A stretch of DNA of 64,000 bases from Cyclobacterium sp. 1_MG-2023 (GCF_030546805.1 NZ_JAUOPC010000004.1:1-64000), one strand, 5' to 3'. Counted from the first letter of the stretch, positions 16,879 through 27,383 are shown. The notes: generated by a model from the sequence alone, not told the origin. Made by a program: numbers and translations.

Positions 16879-18783
16879 ATGGCAGGAAACGTACAATACA
16901 CTGAAGATAGTATAAAATCCCTCGATTGGAAAGAGCATATCCGCTTAAGGCCGGGTATGTATATTGGTAAGCTGGGAGACGGTAGTGCGCAGGATGATGG
17001 TATTTATGTTTTGGTAAAAGAAATCCTTGACAATAGTATCGATGAGCACATGATGGGAAATGGTCGAACCATTGAGGTGAAGATCAGTGAGCACAAGGTG
17101 GAAATCAGGGATTATGGTAGGGGAATACCCTTGGGGAAGGTCATCGATTGTGTTTCCAAAATCAATACGGGTGGTAAATATGACTCAGGTGCATTCCAGA
17201 AATCTGTGGGACTAAATGGGGTCGGTACCAAAGCAGTGAATGCCTTATCTGAATTTTTTAAGGTTCAATCTTTTAGAGAAGGTCAAACAAAAGTTGCCGA
17301 GTTCAATAAAGGAGAACTGATAGAAGATCGTCCGGTAGTCAAAACTTCGGAAAGAAACGGGACCAAAATTGTTTTTTCTCCGGATCCTTCGGTCTTTAAG
17401 AACTACCATTTTATCCCGGAATACCTTGAAAACCAAATTTGGAATTATGCTTTCCTAAATAGTGGGCTAACCATTAATTTTAATGGGGTTAAATATTTTT
17501 CTCAGAATGGGCTGTTGGATTTATTGGACCGAAAGGTAGATGATGATAGCAGAAGATACCCTACCATACACCTCAAGGGCAATGATATTGAGATGGCCCT
17601 TACCCATACCAACCAATACGGTGAGGAGTATTACTCCTTTGTAAACGGACAGTTTACCACCCAAGGAGGAACTCATTTGGCAGCATTTAGGGAGTCTATT
17701 GTCAGGTCGATCAGGGAATTCTTCAAAAAAGATTATGATGCCGCAGATATACGGCAAGGTGTGGTGGCTTCCATTGCGGTAAGGGTGATGGAACCTGTTT
17801 TTGAGTCCCAAACCAAAACCAAATTAGGCTCTCACAGCGTAGGACCTGATGGCCCTACCTTGCGGACATTTGTCAATGACTTTGTAAAAGTAGAACTTGA
17901 CAATTACCTGCACAAGCATCCGGATACTGCCAATGCCATCCTTAAGAGAATTCTTCAATCGGAGAGAGAAAGAAAAGAAATTTCAGGCATCAAGAAATTG
18001 GCCAATGAGAGGGCTAAAAAAGCCAATCTGCACAATAAGAAATTGAGAGATTGTAGGGTTCATTACGATGACAATAAGGCAAAGGACGAGCAGAAAAATG
18101 AAACCATGCTCTTTATTACAGAGGGTGACTCAGCATCCGGATCAATTACCAAGTCTAGAAATGTGCAGACCCAAGCAGTGTTTTCCTTGAGAGGAAAGCC
18201 ACTCAATTGCTTTGGGATGACCAAAAAAGTGGTGTATGAAAATGAGGAATTTAACCTCTTGCAGCACGCCTTGAATATTGAAGATGGGATTGATGGATTG
18301 AGGTATAGGAAGATAGTCATTGCCACTGATGCCGATGTGGATGGTATGCATATTCGCTTGTTGATCATGACCTATTTTCTACAATTCTTCCCTGATTTGG
18401 TAAAGAATGGACACCTCTTTATTCTTGAAACGCCTCTTTTTAGGGTGCGAAACAAAAAAGAAACCATTTATTGCTATTCTGATGAGGAGCGTCAGCGTGC
18501 CATTCATAAACTAGGTAAGACATCAGAGATAACGCGATTTAAGGGGCTGGGTGAAATTTCCCCCAGTGAATTTGGAGGATTTATCGGTGAAAATATCCGT
18601 TTGGAACCCATTATCCTAAACAAGGAAACTAAAATTGCCGATTTGCTGGGCTTCTATATGGGGAAAAATACGCCAACCAGACAAGAGTTTATTATTAATA
18701 GACTGAAGGTTGAAAAAGACCTGGATCTGGGAGCAGAGGATAAGGCAAATGAGGAAGAAAGTGATGAAAAGGAAGTGGCTTAA
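16879..18783 (+). CDS. parE: DNA topoisomerase IV subunit B
   Basis: ATPase subunit of a type IIA topoisomerase that decatenates chromosomes. 634 aa. The GHKL ATPase domain has [18 protein letters not shown] (ATP/Mg Glu and Asn), DYGRGIPLG and [14 protein letters not shown]. The TOPRIM domain has [11 protein letters not shown] and [11 protein letters not shown]; the C-terminal segment includes FKGLGEISP. Length and the absence of the GyrB insert fit ParE over GyrB, supported by the neighbouring parC-type gene. Last ~20 residues are acidic. Confidence 0.92.
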   Translation: MAGNVQYTEDSIKSLDWKEHIRLRPGMYIGKLGDGSAQDDGIYVLVKEILDNSIDEHMMGNGRTIEVKISEHKVEIRDYGRGIPLGKVIDCVSKINTGGKYDSGAFQKSVGLNGVGTKAVNALSEFFKVQSFREGQTKVAEFNKGELIEDRPVVKTSERNGTKIVFSPDPSVFKNYHFIPEYLENQIWNYAFLNSGLTINFNGVKYFSQNGLLDLLDRKVDDDSRRYPTIHLKGNDIEMALTHTNQYGEEYYSFVNGQFTTQGGTHLAAFRESIVRSIREFFKKDYDAADIRQGVVASIAVRVMEPVFESQTKTKLGSHSVGPDGPTLRTFVNDFVKVELDNYLHKHPDTANAILKRILQSERERKEISGIKKLANERAKKANLHNKKLRDCRVHYDDNKAKDEQKNETMLFITEGDSASGSITKSRNVQTQAVFSLRGKPLNCFGMTKKVVYENEEFNLLQHALNIEDGIDGLRYRKIVIATDADVDGMHIRLLIMTYFLQFFPDLVKNGHLFILETPLFRVRNKKETIYCYSDEERQRAIHKLGKTSEITRFKGLGEISPSEFGGFIGENIRLEPIILNKETKIADLLGFYMGKNTPTRQEFIINRLKVEKDLDLGAEDKANEEESDEKEVA

Positions 18784-18994
18784 AAGGCAATACCTCTGCT
18801 TTAATTACCCGAAGGTTATCTGAGCAATTTGTAGCTAATTATAAAGTTTAGCGCCTTTCACCATAACTCCCTTCAGGATAATAAGGAGTAGTGTAGTGGC
18901 CGGTAGAAAAATTTTCATACAATATCAACCTAATTATAGGGATCAAGTGTTTTGAGGGATTACTCAAATACTCAAGTAAAAATGAAGTTAATTC

Positions 18995-21589
18995 ATGAGT
19001 GAAGAAAAAGATTTACCAATAGACGGAAATGAAGGCTTACAAAATGTTGTGCCTGTTTCCGGAATGTATCAAGATTGGTTTTTGGATTATGCTTCCTATG
19101 TTATTTTGGAGCGTGCAGTCCCTGCTATAGAAGATGGGTTTAAACCCGTGCAACGCAGGATCATGCATGCCATGAAAGAAATGGATGATGGCCGTTTTAA
19201 TAAAGTTGCCAATATCATAGGGCAGTCCATGCAATACCACCCTCATGGTGATGCATCCATTGGTGATGCCATAGTGAATTTAGGGCAAAAGGACTTGCTG
19301 ATAGAAACCCAAGGTAACTGGGGAGATGTAAGAACCGGAGACGGAGCCGCGGCTGCTAGATATATTGAAGCTAGGCTTTCCAAGTTTGCACTTGAGGTAG
19401 TCTTTAACCCCCAAACTACAGAATGGCAGCTTTCCTATGATGGAAGAAAAAAAGAACCGGTAACCCTTCCGGTTAAGTTTCCATTATTATTGGCTCAAGG
19501 AGTAGAAGGGATTGCAGTAGGCTTGAGCACAAAAATCCTTCCTCATAACTTCTGTGAGTTAATAGAAGGCTCCATCCAAATCCTGAAAGGAAGGAAAACG
19601 AATATTATTCCCGATTTCAATATGGGAGGCTATGCCGATTTTTCGGAGTACAATGAGGGCCTAAGAGGAGGTAAAGTTAAAGTCCGAGCTAAAATAGAAG
19701 AGGACGACAACAGAACCTTGTTAATCAAGGAAATCCCTTACGGAACCACCACCAATTCCCTGATTGAGTCGATCATTAAGGCCAATGACAAAGGGAAGAT
19801 TAAGATCAAAAAAGTTGTCGACAACACCGCTAAGGATGTAGAGATAATGGTGCAACTGGCACCGGGGCAGTCGCCCAATATGACCATTGATGCTTTGTAT
19901 GCCTTTACAGATTGTGAAGTAAGCATATCGCCAAATGCCTGCGTAATTATTGAAGACAAACCTGTTTTTATTTCCGTCAACAAGATATTGGAATACAATA
20001 CTTTCCAAACAAAGGAATTGTTGAACCAGGAGTTGGAAATCAGGAAAAATGAATTGCTGGAGAAATTGCTCTTCTCTTCACTTGAAAAGATATTTATTGA
20101 AAACAGGATTTACCGGGACATTGAAGAGTGTGAAACCTGGGAAGCTGTTATCGAAACCATAGACAATGGTCTGGAGCCCTTTAAACCTGAATTTTACAGG
20201 GAAATCACCAAGGATGACATCATTCGTTTGACAGAAATTAAAATCAAACGTATTTCCAAGTTTGATACCTTCAAGGCAGATGAGCTGATGCGTAAACTGA
20301 ATGAAGAGTTAGAGGAAGTGAACCATCACTTGGAAAACCTAACGGATTATGCCATACAGTATTACAGCAACCTATTGAAAAAATATGGCAAGGGTCGGGA
20401 AAGGAAAACAGAAGCCAGAACCTTTGATACCATTGCTGCCAATATAGTGGCAGCCAACAATGCCAAACTTTATGTGAATAGGGCCGATGGATTTGTAGGC
20501 TATGGCTTGAAAAAAGATGAATTTGTTTGTGAATGTTCAGACCTGGACGATATCATTATCTTCCGCAGAGATGGTGTTTGTATGGTTACCAAAATTCAAG
20601 ACAAAGGATTTGTGGGTAAAGACATTATTCATGTGGCAGTCTTCAGAAAAGGGGATGAAAGGATGGTATACAACCTGATCTATTTGGATGGTGGTTCGGG
20701 AAGAACGATGATCAAGCGATTCCAGGTTTTAAGTGTAACCAGGGATAGAGAATACGTGCTGACCAAAGGCACCAAAGGGTCTAAAGTACTTTACTTTACA
20801 GCAAATGCCAATGGAGAAGCAGAAATTGTAACGGTATTCCTCACTGCCGGGGCCAAGGCAAGGGTGAAGGTGTTTGATTTTGATTTTAAAGATCTTGAAA
20901 TCAAAGGCCGAGTGGCTAAAGGAAATATACTCACCAAATATCCGGTTAGAAAAATCCAACTTAAAATGGAAGGCGTGTCCACTTTAGGTGGTTTGGACAT
21001 TTATTTTGATCCATCTGTAGGTAGGCTAAACACAGATGAAAGAGGGGATTTTGTCGGAAATTTCTTAGGGGAAGACAAAGTGCTGGTCTTTTATAAAGAT
21101 GGAAGTTATGAATTGACCACCTTTGAACTGACCAACCGCTATGAACCGGAAAATATTTTATTGATTGAAAAATATGATCCGGAAAGCGTGGTGTCATCCA
21201 TTTATTATGATGGTGTACATAAGATGTATTATGTGAAAAGGTTTGTGATCGAAACGTCTACTTTAAATAAGAAATTTAACTTTATCTCAGACCATAAGCA
21301 GTCCAAGCTTACGATTGTCTCAACAGAGAAACAGCCTCAGGTAAAAGTGAAGTTTAAGCTTGACAAAGAGGTGGAAGAAAAGGTTTATGACATGGATATG
21401 TTGATTGACGTAAAAGGATGGAAATCTGTAGGAAATCGATTAAGTAACCATAAAGTAATGAACATTTCTTTGTTGGAATCAGCCAAACCGGAAAAGAAAA
21501 AAGAGAACCCTGAAAAAGACAATGGTTCGGGAGAATCAAAAGATACTTCAGGAGAAGATGATGACAAAGAACAATTAGGCCTGTTTTAA
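18995..21589 (+). CDS. parC: DNA topoisomerase IV subunit A
   Basis: DNA-cleaving subunit partner of ParE. 864 aa. The breakage-reunion domain contains QYHPHGDASIGDAI and the active-site Tyr123 in AARYIEARLS. The long C-terminal part (about 480-810) should be the beta-pinwheel DNA-wrapping domain, but no canonical GyrA box (QRRGGKG) is visible, consistent with ParC. The tail after ~815 is highly charged (Lys/Glu/Asp) and low complexity. It lies 211 bp after parE, so it may have its own promoter. The trmH-like gene follows after 11 bp. Confidence 0.92.
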   Translation: MSEEKDLPIDGNEGLQNVVPVSGMYQDWFLDYASYVILERAVPAIEDGFKPVQRRIMHAMKEMDDGRFNKVANIIGQSMQYHPHGDASIGDAIVNLGQKDLLIETQGNWGDVRTGDGAAAARYIEARLSKFALEVVFNPQTTEWQLSYDGRKKEPVTLPVKFPLLLAQGVEGIAVGLSTKILPHNFCELIEGSIQILKGRKTNIIPDFNMGGYADFSEYNEGLRGGKVKVRAKIEEDDNRTLLIKEIPYGTTTNSLIESIIKANDKGKIKIKKVVDNTAKDVEIMVQLAPGQSPNMTIDALYAFTDCEVSISPNACVIIEDKPVFISVNKILEYNTFQTKELLNQELEIRKNELLEKLLFSSLEKIFIENRIYRDIEECETWEAVIETIDNGLEPFKPEFYREITKDDIIRLTEIKIKRISKFDTFKADELMRKLNEELEEVNHHLENLTDYAIQYYSNLLKKYGKGRERKTEARTFDTIAANIVAANNAKLYVNRADGFVGYGLKKDEFVCECSDLDDIIIFRRDGVCMVTKIQDKGFVGKDIIHVAVFRKGDERMVYNLIYLDGGSGRTMIKRFQVLSVTRDREYVLTKGTKGSKVLYFTANANGEAEIVTVFLTAGAKARVKVFDFDFKDLEIKGRVAKGNILTKYPVRKIQLKMEGVSTLGGLDIYFDPSVGRLNTDERGDFVGNFLGEDKVLVFYKDGSYELTTFELTNRYEPENILLIEKYDPESVVSSIYYDGVHKMYYVKRFVIETSTLNKKFNFISDHKQSKLTIVSTEKQPQVKVKFKLDKEVEEKVYDMDMLIDVKGWKSVGNRLSNHKVMNISLLESAKPEKKKENPEKDNGSGESKDTSGEDDDKEQLGLF

Positions 21590-21600
21590 CCCAAGCCGTT

Positions 21601-22293
21601 ATGGAGCAATTGGACAAGGATGAACTGGCTTTTTTAGCCTATCTTTCCCAGTATATCAGCCCACATAAAAAAGCTTTGATAGACAAAGTACTGGGAGAGA
21701 GAACCCGATACATTACGCTTGTATTAGAAAATATTTACAAACCTCACAATGCCTCAGCCGTTCTAAGAACGGCTGATTGCTTTGGTATACAGGATGTTCA
21801 TGTCATTGAGGGGAGTAACAGTTATGACATCAATCCCTATGTTACCAGAGGAGCCGCTCAATGGGTAGACTTGCACAAATATGACGATGCATCGGGAAAT
21901 GCAACGGAGGACTGTATCAAACAGCTCAAGCAAAAAGGTTATAAAGTTTTGGCCACCAGTCCCAGGGAAGGAAGTTTGCCGGTGAGTGATTTGTCAATAG
22001 ATCAGCCACTTGCCTTAATTTTTGGCAATGAACATGAAGGGGTAAGCCAAGCGGCCATGGAAGCGGCAGACGGTTTGGTGCATATACCCATGAAAGGGTT
22101 TACTGAAAGTTTTAATATTTCAGTCAGCGCGGCCATTTGCTTGTACGCCCTTCAAGAAAAAGTAGCTGAGGAGTCAATTGACAATTATCCCTTAAAGGTA
22201 GATGAAAAGTTAAAGTTAAAGTACCGTTGGTACCAAGAAATTGTCAAGCATTCGGCAGCCCATAAACGGGCATTCTTTCAAAAAAGAAAATAA
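21601..22293 (+). CDS. trmH: SpoU-family RNA 2'-O-methyltransferase (TrmH-like)
   Basis: SAM-dependent SPOUT methyltransferase. 230 aa. All three trefoil-knot motifs are present: NIYKPHNASAVLRTADCFG (motif 1, with catalytic Arg), LALIFGNEHEGVS (motif 2) and IPMKGFTESFNISVSAAI (motif 3). TrmH methylates the 2'-OH of G18 in tRNA; length and motif 3 fit TrmH better than the rRNA-specific RlmB, but the exact RNA target is inference. It follows parC by 11 bp. Confidence 0.85.
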   Translation: MEQLDKDELAFLAYLSQYISPHKKALIDKVLGERTRYITLVLENIYKPHNASAVLRTADCFGIQDVHVIEGSNSYDINPYVTRGAAQWVDLHKYDDASGNATEDCIKQLKQKGYKVLATSPREGSLPVSDLSIDQPLALIFGNEHEGVSQAAMEAADGLVHIPMKGFTESFNISVSAAICLYALQEKVAEESIDNYPLKVDEKLKLKYRWYQEIVKHSAAHKRAFFQKRK

Positions 22294-22359
22294 GGCCGGG
22301 TGTCTTTTATATGGGCCGGTTTGCGATTTAAGTTTTCAGGAAGGCAAAGTTTCTTTCCC

Positions 22360-22776
22360 CTAAGGCTTTTTTGACCGCATGGCTTTAATTTTAGTAATGG
22401 ATTGATCCTCAGTAAATTTCTCGTATTCTACTGTTTCTCTACCGAAAAGCGCAACTTTTCCGTCTTTATTACTATGGATTCCAAAACCATACCTTTTCGT
22501 TAATGGAGAAGCCCTCAGGCATGCTTGACCTTTTGAAAAAAATTGGTTTTTCGCTTCGGGGTACTCCTCTTGGCTTAGGTCTTTGCGCAAGGCGTAAATA
22601 GCAAATAGCAACTCATCTGAAGTGAATTGGTAAGGTTGCTCACTAATCATTTCATATTGTAAGTTGGCAACTGATTTTTTATTTCCCTTGTGTGGAGGGA
22701 CTTCCCCCATTTCTACCCGACAATCGGCTGCAACTTCAATAAAAGTGTTAAAGTAATTGGTGGAATGTCCTTTCAT
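22360..22776 (-). CDS. DUF6157 family protein
   Basis: 138 aa, cytosolic, no signal peptide. The N-terminal pattern NYFNTFIEVAADC and the central SKGQACLRASPLTKRYGFG match what I recall of DUF6157, small conserved proteins without an assigned function. The C-terminus is Lys-rich. It faces trmH convergently with a 66-bp gap and is divergent from thrS. Confidence 0.7.
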   Translation of the reverse strand: MKGHSTNYFNTFIEVAADCRVEMGEVPPHKGNKKSVANLQYEMISEQPYQFTSDELLFAIYALRKDLSQEEYPEAKNQFFSKGQACLRASPLTKRYGFGIHSNKDGKVALFGRETVEYEKFTEDQSITKIKAMRSKKP

Positions 22777-23322
22777 TTTTTAAAATGAGTAGCTGGTGAA
22801 AGCGGTTTATTCATGCGTTTACATAGCATTAAAACCATAAGATAAGAAGTTAAATCTAATCAATTTAAACGTTTCTATCTGTTTCAATCCAATTTTTCTA
22901 GTCAATTGTTGCTGCTGTTTTAGTTTTTAAATTAAAAACTTTTGTTGGAGCAAGAAAAGCAGCTGTTAGTTGGAAGCAATTGTTAGGGACTTTTTTAAGA
23001 AATATAATTTAAAATGTTTTTTTGATTTAAACGATTTTGGCTTGTATTTTGGGTAGAGCAGGTGGTTGGTTTATTGTTTAAAAAAAGTATAAGCAGGTGA
23101 AATAGATTGTTTTTCTTAATTACCGGGGTAAATGGTTTAGATAAGCAAGGGCTAATCTTTTTTTTTACCCCGTCGAATTTGCATATTTGCAGTTCATAAA
23201 TCAGGAAAATGCTTTACTTTTGGAGCCTTGCGCTATAATCGTAAAAAAATCGCTGGTTTTGGCGAAGAATGAGTTTAAAAGCACCTGTTTGTAAAGGTGA
23301 TTTATCATAAATAAAAGAATGC
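22777..23322. promoter_or_regulatory. 546-bp divergent regulatory region before thrS
   Basis: No gene found. It holds a 9-bp inverted repeat, CGGGGTAAA 23124-23132 with TTTACCCCG 23164-23172, and just downstream a -7-like box CATATTTG at 23182-23189, about 134 bp before the thrS ATG. That leaves a long 5' leader containing small stems (CACCT/AGGTG near 23282-23298), possibly for thrS autoregulation. No T-box consensus is visible. Confidence 0.45.
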
Positions 23323-25278
23323 ATGTCAAGTAGTGGTAATGAGATTAAAGTAAGATTTCCTGATCAATCTGTCAGGGTTTTTGAAAAGGGAGTAAACAGT
23401 TTAGAAATAGCATTGAGCATCAGTGAAGGTTTGGCCAGAAATGTTTTGGCAGCCAAAATCAATGGTGAGATTTGGGATGCTACCAGGCCAATCGACCAAG
23501 ATGTAAGCATTGAGTTGCTTACTTGGAAAGATGAAGGTGGAAAATCTACTTTTTGGCATTCATCTGCCCACTTGTTGGCGGAGGCATTGGAAGCATTATA
23601 TCCCGGTATAAAATTTGGAATAGGCCCACCTATTGAGAATGGGTTTTATTACGATGTAGATTTTGGAGACAAAACCCTTGAAGGGGCGGAGTTAGAAAAG
23701 ATAGAAGCCAAAATGATTGAATTGGCTCGTCAAAAGAATGAATTTGTAAGAAAAGACATTTCCAAGAATGAGGCAATTGACTATTTTGAGGAGAAAGGGG
23801 ATGAGTATAAACTAGACCTTCTGGACAGATTAGAAGACGGGACTATTACATTTTATGAGCAAGGCGGGTTTACAGACTTGTGTAGAGGACCTCATATTCC
23901 GCACACCGGTTTTGTTAAGGCCGTTAAATTGCTGAACATTGCCGGGGCCTATTGGAGAGGGGATGAGAAGAATAAAATGCTTACCCGTATTTATGGCATT
24001 ACTTTTCCTAAGGCGAAGGAATTGAAAGAATACCTTCATATGCTTGAAGAAGCAAAGAAAAGGGACCATAGAAAACTTGGCAGGGAATTGGAATTGTTTA
24101 CATTTTCAGAGAAAGTTGGCTTAGGCTTGCCTTTATGGTTGCCAAAAGGCACCCTATTGCGGGAGCGTTTGGTATCTTTTCTGAAAAAAGAACAAGATCA
24201 TACTGGGTATCAGCAGGTAATCACTCCGCATATTGGACACAAGGCATTGTATGAAACATCCGGACATTATGAGAAATATGGTAAGGATTCATTTCAGCCA
24301 ATAGCTACCCCACATGAAGGTGAGGAGTTTTTATTGAAACCAATGAACTGCCCACATCACTGTGAAATTTACAAACATAAGCCTCGGTCTTATAAGGATC
24401 TTCCGGTAAGGTATGCCGAGTTTGGCACCGTTTACCGGTATGAGCAAAGCGGTGAGTTGCACGGATTGACCAGGGTTCGTGGTTTTACCCAAGATGATGC
24501 CCATATATTCTGTAGACAAGATCAGGTAAAAGAAGAATTTATCAAGGTAATAGACTTGGTATTGTATGTTTTCAAGGCCTTGGGCTTTGACAATTACACC
24601 GCGCAAATTTCTTTGAGAGATCCTGAAAATATGGACAAGTATATTGGGGAAGAAGAAGCATGGAATAAAGCAGAGCAAGCCATCATAGAGGCTGCCGAAG
24701 AAAAAGGTCTCGACACTGTAACAGAAAAAGGTGAGGCGGCTTTTTATGGGCCGAAACTGGATTTTATGGTCAAAGATGCTTTGGGAAGAAGTTGGCAACT
24801 GGGAACCATACAGGTAGATTATCAGTTACCCCAACGGTTTGAATTGGAATATACCGGTTCAGACAACCAAAAACACAGGCCTGTAATGATTCATAGGGCG
24901 CCATTTGGATCTTTGGAACGATTTGTGGCGGTATTGATTGAACATTGTGCAGGCAACTTCCCACTTTGGCTGGCGCCGGAGCAATTGGTGATTTTGCCAA
25001 TATCTGAAAAATATGCCGATTATGCCTCCAAGGTTAAGGCCTTACTGGCTGACAATGACATAACTGGTGAGATTGACAATAGAGATGAGAAGATTGGCCG
25101 TAAAATCAGGGATGCTGAAGTAAAAAAGATACCTTTTATGGTGATTGTAGGAGAAAAGGAGCAAGAAGAGAATAAAATATCGCTAAGAAAACATGGGGAA
25201 GGAGACATTGGCTCGTTTGAATTGAGCGCATTTGTGGACTACTTTCAGGGAATCATTAGGGAATCATTGAATAAATAA
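23323..25278 (+). CDS. thrS: Threonyl-tRNA synthetase
   Basis: Charges tRNA-Thr. 651 aa with the full bacterial domain order: TGS domain (~5-65), the second editing domain with [11 protein letters not shown] (zinc/editing His residues) and [10 protein letters not shown], class II catalytic core with motif 2 ([29 protein letters not shown]) shown here by its [10 protein letters not shown] end, [10 protein letters not shown] holding a zinc Cys, and motif 3 [11 protein letters not shown], then the anticodon-binding domain from ~550. It heads the conserved thrS-infC-rpmI-rplT translation cluster. Confidence 0.98.
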   Translation: MSSSGNEIKVRFPDQSVRVFEKGVNSLEIALSISEGLARNVLAAKINGEIWDATRPIDQDVSIELLTWKDEGGKSTFWHSSAHLLAEALEALYPGIKFGIGPPIENGFYYDVDFGDKTLEGAELEKIEAKMIELARQKNEFVRKDISKNEAIDYFEEKGDEYKLDLLDRLEDGTITFYEQGGFTDLCRGPHIPHTGFVKAVKLLNIAGAYWRGDEKNKMLTRIYGITFPKAKELKEYLHMLEEAKKRDHRKLGRELELFTFSEKVGLGLPLWLPKGTLLRERLVSFLKKEQDHTGYQQVITPHIGHKALYETSGHYEKYGKDSFQPIATPHEGEEFLLKPMNCPHHCEIYKHKPRSYKDLPVRYAEFGTVYRYEQSGELHGLTRVRGFTQDDAHIFCRQDQVKEEFIKVIDLVLYVFKALGFDNYTAQISLRDPENMDKYIGEEEAWNKAEQAIIEAAEEKGLDTVTEKGEAAFYGPKLDFMVKDALGRSWQLGTIQVDYQLPQRFELEYTGSDNQKHRPVMIHRAPFGSLERFVAVLIEHCAGNFPLWLAPEQLVILPISEKYADYASKVKALLADNDITGEIDNRDEKIGRKIRDAEVKKIPFMVIVGEKEQEENKISLRKHGEGDIGSFELSAFVDYFQGIIRESLNK

Positions 25279-25360
25279 CAGGAATATAATTTGTTGATTT
25301 TTAATATTTAAAAAATTATTAGATATTTGCAATCTGAAACTTTAAAAAACAACCATAACT

Positions 25361-25915
25361 ATTTTGAGAGGAAAAAGAACTTATACTCCGAGACAAGAGG
25401 AACCATATAAAGTAAATTCAAAAATTAGGGCCCGAGAGGTCAGGGTTGTAGGAGATTTTGTAGAGGGAGGAAACGCGGTTATGGCGACTGACAAAGCAGT
25501 AGCATTGGCCGAGGAAAATGGACTTGATCTCGTTGAAATTTCTCCTTCCGCTGCACCGCCGGTATGTAAGGTGATCGATTATGCTAAGTTCAAATATGAA
25601 CAAAAGAAAAAGCAGAAAGAGATCAAATCCAATGCAGCCAAAACTGTAGTGAAAGAAATTAGGTTTGGTCCCAACACTGATGATCATGATTTCGATTTTA
25701 AATTGAAACATGCCATCAACTTTCTAAAAGATGGTGCCAAAGTAAAGGCATATGTCCATTTTGTTGGTCGTACCATTGTTTTTAAGGAAAGAGGGGAAAT
25801 GCTTCTATTGAAATTTGCTCAGGCCCTGGAAGACTATGGTCAGGTAGAGCAACTACCAAAAATGGAGGGGAAAAGAATGAACATATTTGTTTCTCCGAAA
25901 GCAGGTAAGAAATAA
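25361..25915 (+). CDS. infC: Translation initiation factor IF-3 (non-AUG start)
   Basis: Binds the 30S subunit, blocks premature 50S joining and proofreads initiator tRNA. About 184 aa with N-domain ([15 protein letters not shown], then [21 protein letters not shown]) and C-domain ([18 protein letters not shown] ending IFVSPK). There is no ATG at the expected N-terminus. The reading frame opens with ATT at 25361 followed directly by TTG at 25364; either would give the normal [17 protein letters not shown] start. A rare start codon here is the known mechanism of IF-3 autoregulation in enteric bacteria. A -7-like GATATTTG lies at 25322. Confidence 0.93.
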   Translation: MLRGKRTYTPRQEEPYKVNSKIRAREVRVVGDFVEGGNAVMATDKAVALAEENGLDLVEISPSAAPPVCKVIDYAKFKYEQKKKQKEIKSNAAKTVVKEIRFGPNTDDHDFDFKLKHAINFLKDGAKVKAYVHFVGRTIVFKERGEMLLLKFAQALEDYGQVEQLPKMEGKRMNIFVSPKAGKK

Positions 25916-25937
25916 TTCAACTAATATATATACGGTA

Positions 25938-26132
25938 ATGCCAAAAGTTAAAACTAAATCAAGTGCTAAGAAAAGGTTCAAGCTTTCTGGGTCTGGAAAG
26001 ATAAGAAGGAAGCATGCTTTCAAAAGCCACATTTTGACTAAAAAGTCTACCAAAAGGAAGAGAAATCTTACCAAAATGGGAGTCGTTCATGAGTCTGATG
26101 AGGGCAGAGTAAAAGCAATGCTTAGAATCTAA
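25938..26132 (+). CDS. rpmI: 50S ribosomal protein L35
   Basis: 64 aa, strongly basic, with the family start [20 protein letters not shown] and the conserved [12 protein letters not shown] 25938 gives the canonical N-terminus; the frame is open further upstream but overlaps infC. It follows infC by 22 bp. Confidence 0.97.
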   Translation: MPKVKTKSSAKKRFKLSGSGKIRRKHAFKSHILTKKSTKRKRNLTKMGVVHESDEGRVKAMLRI

Positions 26133-26166
26133 TCAAAAATTATCAGGTTATTTAATTCACCAGGCC

Positions 26167-26207
26167 TTTGGTTTACAAGTCTTTTCAGAAACACTGAAAG
26201 CACCAAA
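26167..26207 (+). promoter_or_regulatory. Two-tier hairpin between rpmI and rplT, candidate L20 control site
   Basis: Outer stem TTTGGT 26167-26172 with ACCAAA 26202-26207; inner stem TTTCAG 26183-26188 with CTGAAA 26194-26199 and loop AAACA. They are separated by an asymmetric internal loop (10 nt left, 2 nt right). Two helices around an internal loop is the form of known L20-binding mRNA sites. That L20 binds here is inference. Confidence 0.5.
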
Positions 26208-26227
26208 AGTCAAAAACTAAAACAAAA

Positions 26228-26572
26228 ATGCCAAGATCGGTCAATTCAGTAGCTTCAAGAGCTAGGAGAAAAAAAGTATTAAAAGCAACCAAAGGTTACT
26301 TCGGAAGAGGTAAAAACGTTTGGACTGTAGCAAAAAACAAGTATGAAAAAGGACTTCAATATGCTTACAGGGATAGAAAAGTAAAGAAAAGAGAATTCAG
26401 AGCACTTTGGATTCAAAGAATCAACGCTGGAGCCAGACAATATGGCATTAGCTACTCTCAATTTATGGGATTGCTTAAAAAGGCGGAGATTGATCTTAAT
26501 AGAAAGGTACTTGCAGATCTTGCAATGAACCATCCGGTAGCTTTCAAAGCCATCGTTGAAAAAGTAAAATAA
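26228..26572 (+). CDS. rplT: 50S ribosomal protein L20
   Basis: 114 aa, basic, with [23 protein letters not shown] at the start of the family signature (shown by [10 protein letters not shown]) and [19 protein letters not shown]20 is an early assembly protein binding 23S rRNA and in other bacteria also represses its own operon by binding mRNA. It is the last gene of the cluster and is followed by a strong terminator. Confidence 0.98.
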   Translation: MPRSVNSVASRARRKKVLKATKGYFGRGKNVWTVAKNKYEKGLQYAYRDRKVKKREFRALWIQRINAGARQYGISYSQFMGLLKKAEIDLNRKVLADLAMNHPVAFKAIVEKVK

Positions 26573-26592
26573 GCAGCTTTTAAGCTATAGTT

Positions 26593-26620
26593 AAAAACCC
26601 TCCTTGGAGGGTTTTTTTTT
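26593..26620 (+). terminator. Rho-independent terminator of the thrS-rplT cluster
   Basis: AAAAACCCTCC and GGAGGGTTTTT pair around a TT loop, followed by a continued T run. It starts 20 bp after the rplT stop. Confidence 0.93.
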
Positions 26621-27180
26621 GCCTTTATTTTTCCTCAACTTATTATTTTCATCGATACACAACATGAAGTTAGGCGCAGGGAGTTTAAAACATGGTAAAG
26701 GGTATTGGGCACCCACCTTTGCTTTCCCATTCTGCTTAACATTGTTTAGGCGAAATCTATCTGAACGCCTAACATGAATTTAACCTTCGCCTAAAGCTTG
26801 TATTAATCAGACCTATATAAAAGCCTTATAATGAATAAGAATGTCTGATGAGGGATGTTTTATTGCAAAATAGCAAGGCTCCATTTAAAAGTAGGAGTAA
26901 AATAAAAATTTAAATACGTTTAAATTTTATAAACCTTTGCCATTGAAGCTAAAACCGGTATCCAAATTGATTCCCCAACTATCAAGTTTTAGAATCCGGC
27001 CTTAAAAAGGTTTATTTTTTGAAATTTTCCTTATATTACTCAGGGTTTACCTATCTTTTGCAAGTCATAAGGCTTATTGTATTTAATTAAGTCTTTGTTA
27101 ATAAAATAAGAGGTGTTTTACCACATAGGGTATGCCAATACGAGGATTGTGTGATAGGTTTTAAGAGACAAAGGGCATAA
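26621..27180. other. Gene-free region with TTAGGCG inverted/direct repeats
   Basis: No ORF or RNA gene recognised. TTAGGCG occurs at 26670 and 26746, and its complement CGCCTAA at 26766 and 26788; 26746-26752 with 26766-26772 can form a 7-bp hairpin with a 13-nt loop. The rest is plain AT-rich sequence. Confidence 0.5.
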
Positions 27181-27210
27181 AAAAAGGTCTCTAAATTGAA
27201 GAGACCTTTT
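27181..27210 (-). terminator. Terminator of tRNA-Met
   Basis: AAAAAGGTCTC and GAGACCTTTT form a 10-bp stem. Read on the minus strand it lies 3 bp past the tRNA 3' end and is followed by a run of T. It would also work from the other side. Confidence 0.85.
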
Positions 27211-27213
27211 AAT

Positions 27214-27290
27214 TGGTAGCGAGGAGGGGAGTTGAACCCCTGACCTCAGGGTTATGAATCCTGCGCTCTAACCATCTGAGCTACCTCGCC
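27214..27290 (-). tRNA. tRNA-Met (CAT), CCA encoded
   Basis: 77 nt on the minus strand including the 3' CCA. Acceptor GGCGAGG pairs with CCTCGCT (G1-U72), D arm AGCTCAGATGGTTAGAGC, anticodon loop TTCATAA, T arm with GGTTCAA. The anticodon stem has one A-C mismatch next to the loop. G1-U72 and the stem argue for elongator Met over initiator; a tRNA-Ile2 with modified CAT is a possible alternative. Confidence 0.93.
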
Positions 27291-27301
27291 AATTGGGAAT
27301 G

Positions 27302-27333
27302 CAAATATGTGAGTATAATCCTTGAATTGCAAA
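27302..27333 (-). promoter_or_regulatory. tRNA-Met promoter (TTTG-N20-CATATTTG)
   Basis: On the minus strand TTTG (27333-27330) is followed after exactly 20 bp by CATATTTG (27309-27302), 11 bp before the tRNA. Spacing and both boxes fit the Bacteroidota housekeeping promoter with one mismatch. Confidence 0.65.
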
Positions 27334-27383
27334 TCAAGTACCTAAAAAATAATGCACTTTTTACAACTAGAATAAAAAAAGCC

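Noticed and set aside
22777..23322. T-box riboswitch before thrS
   Set aside because: No T-box sequence or specifier stem is visible, and T-boxes are not expected in this phylum.
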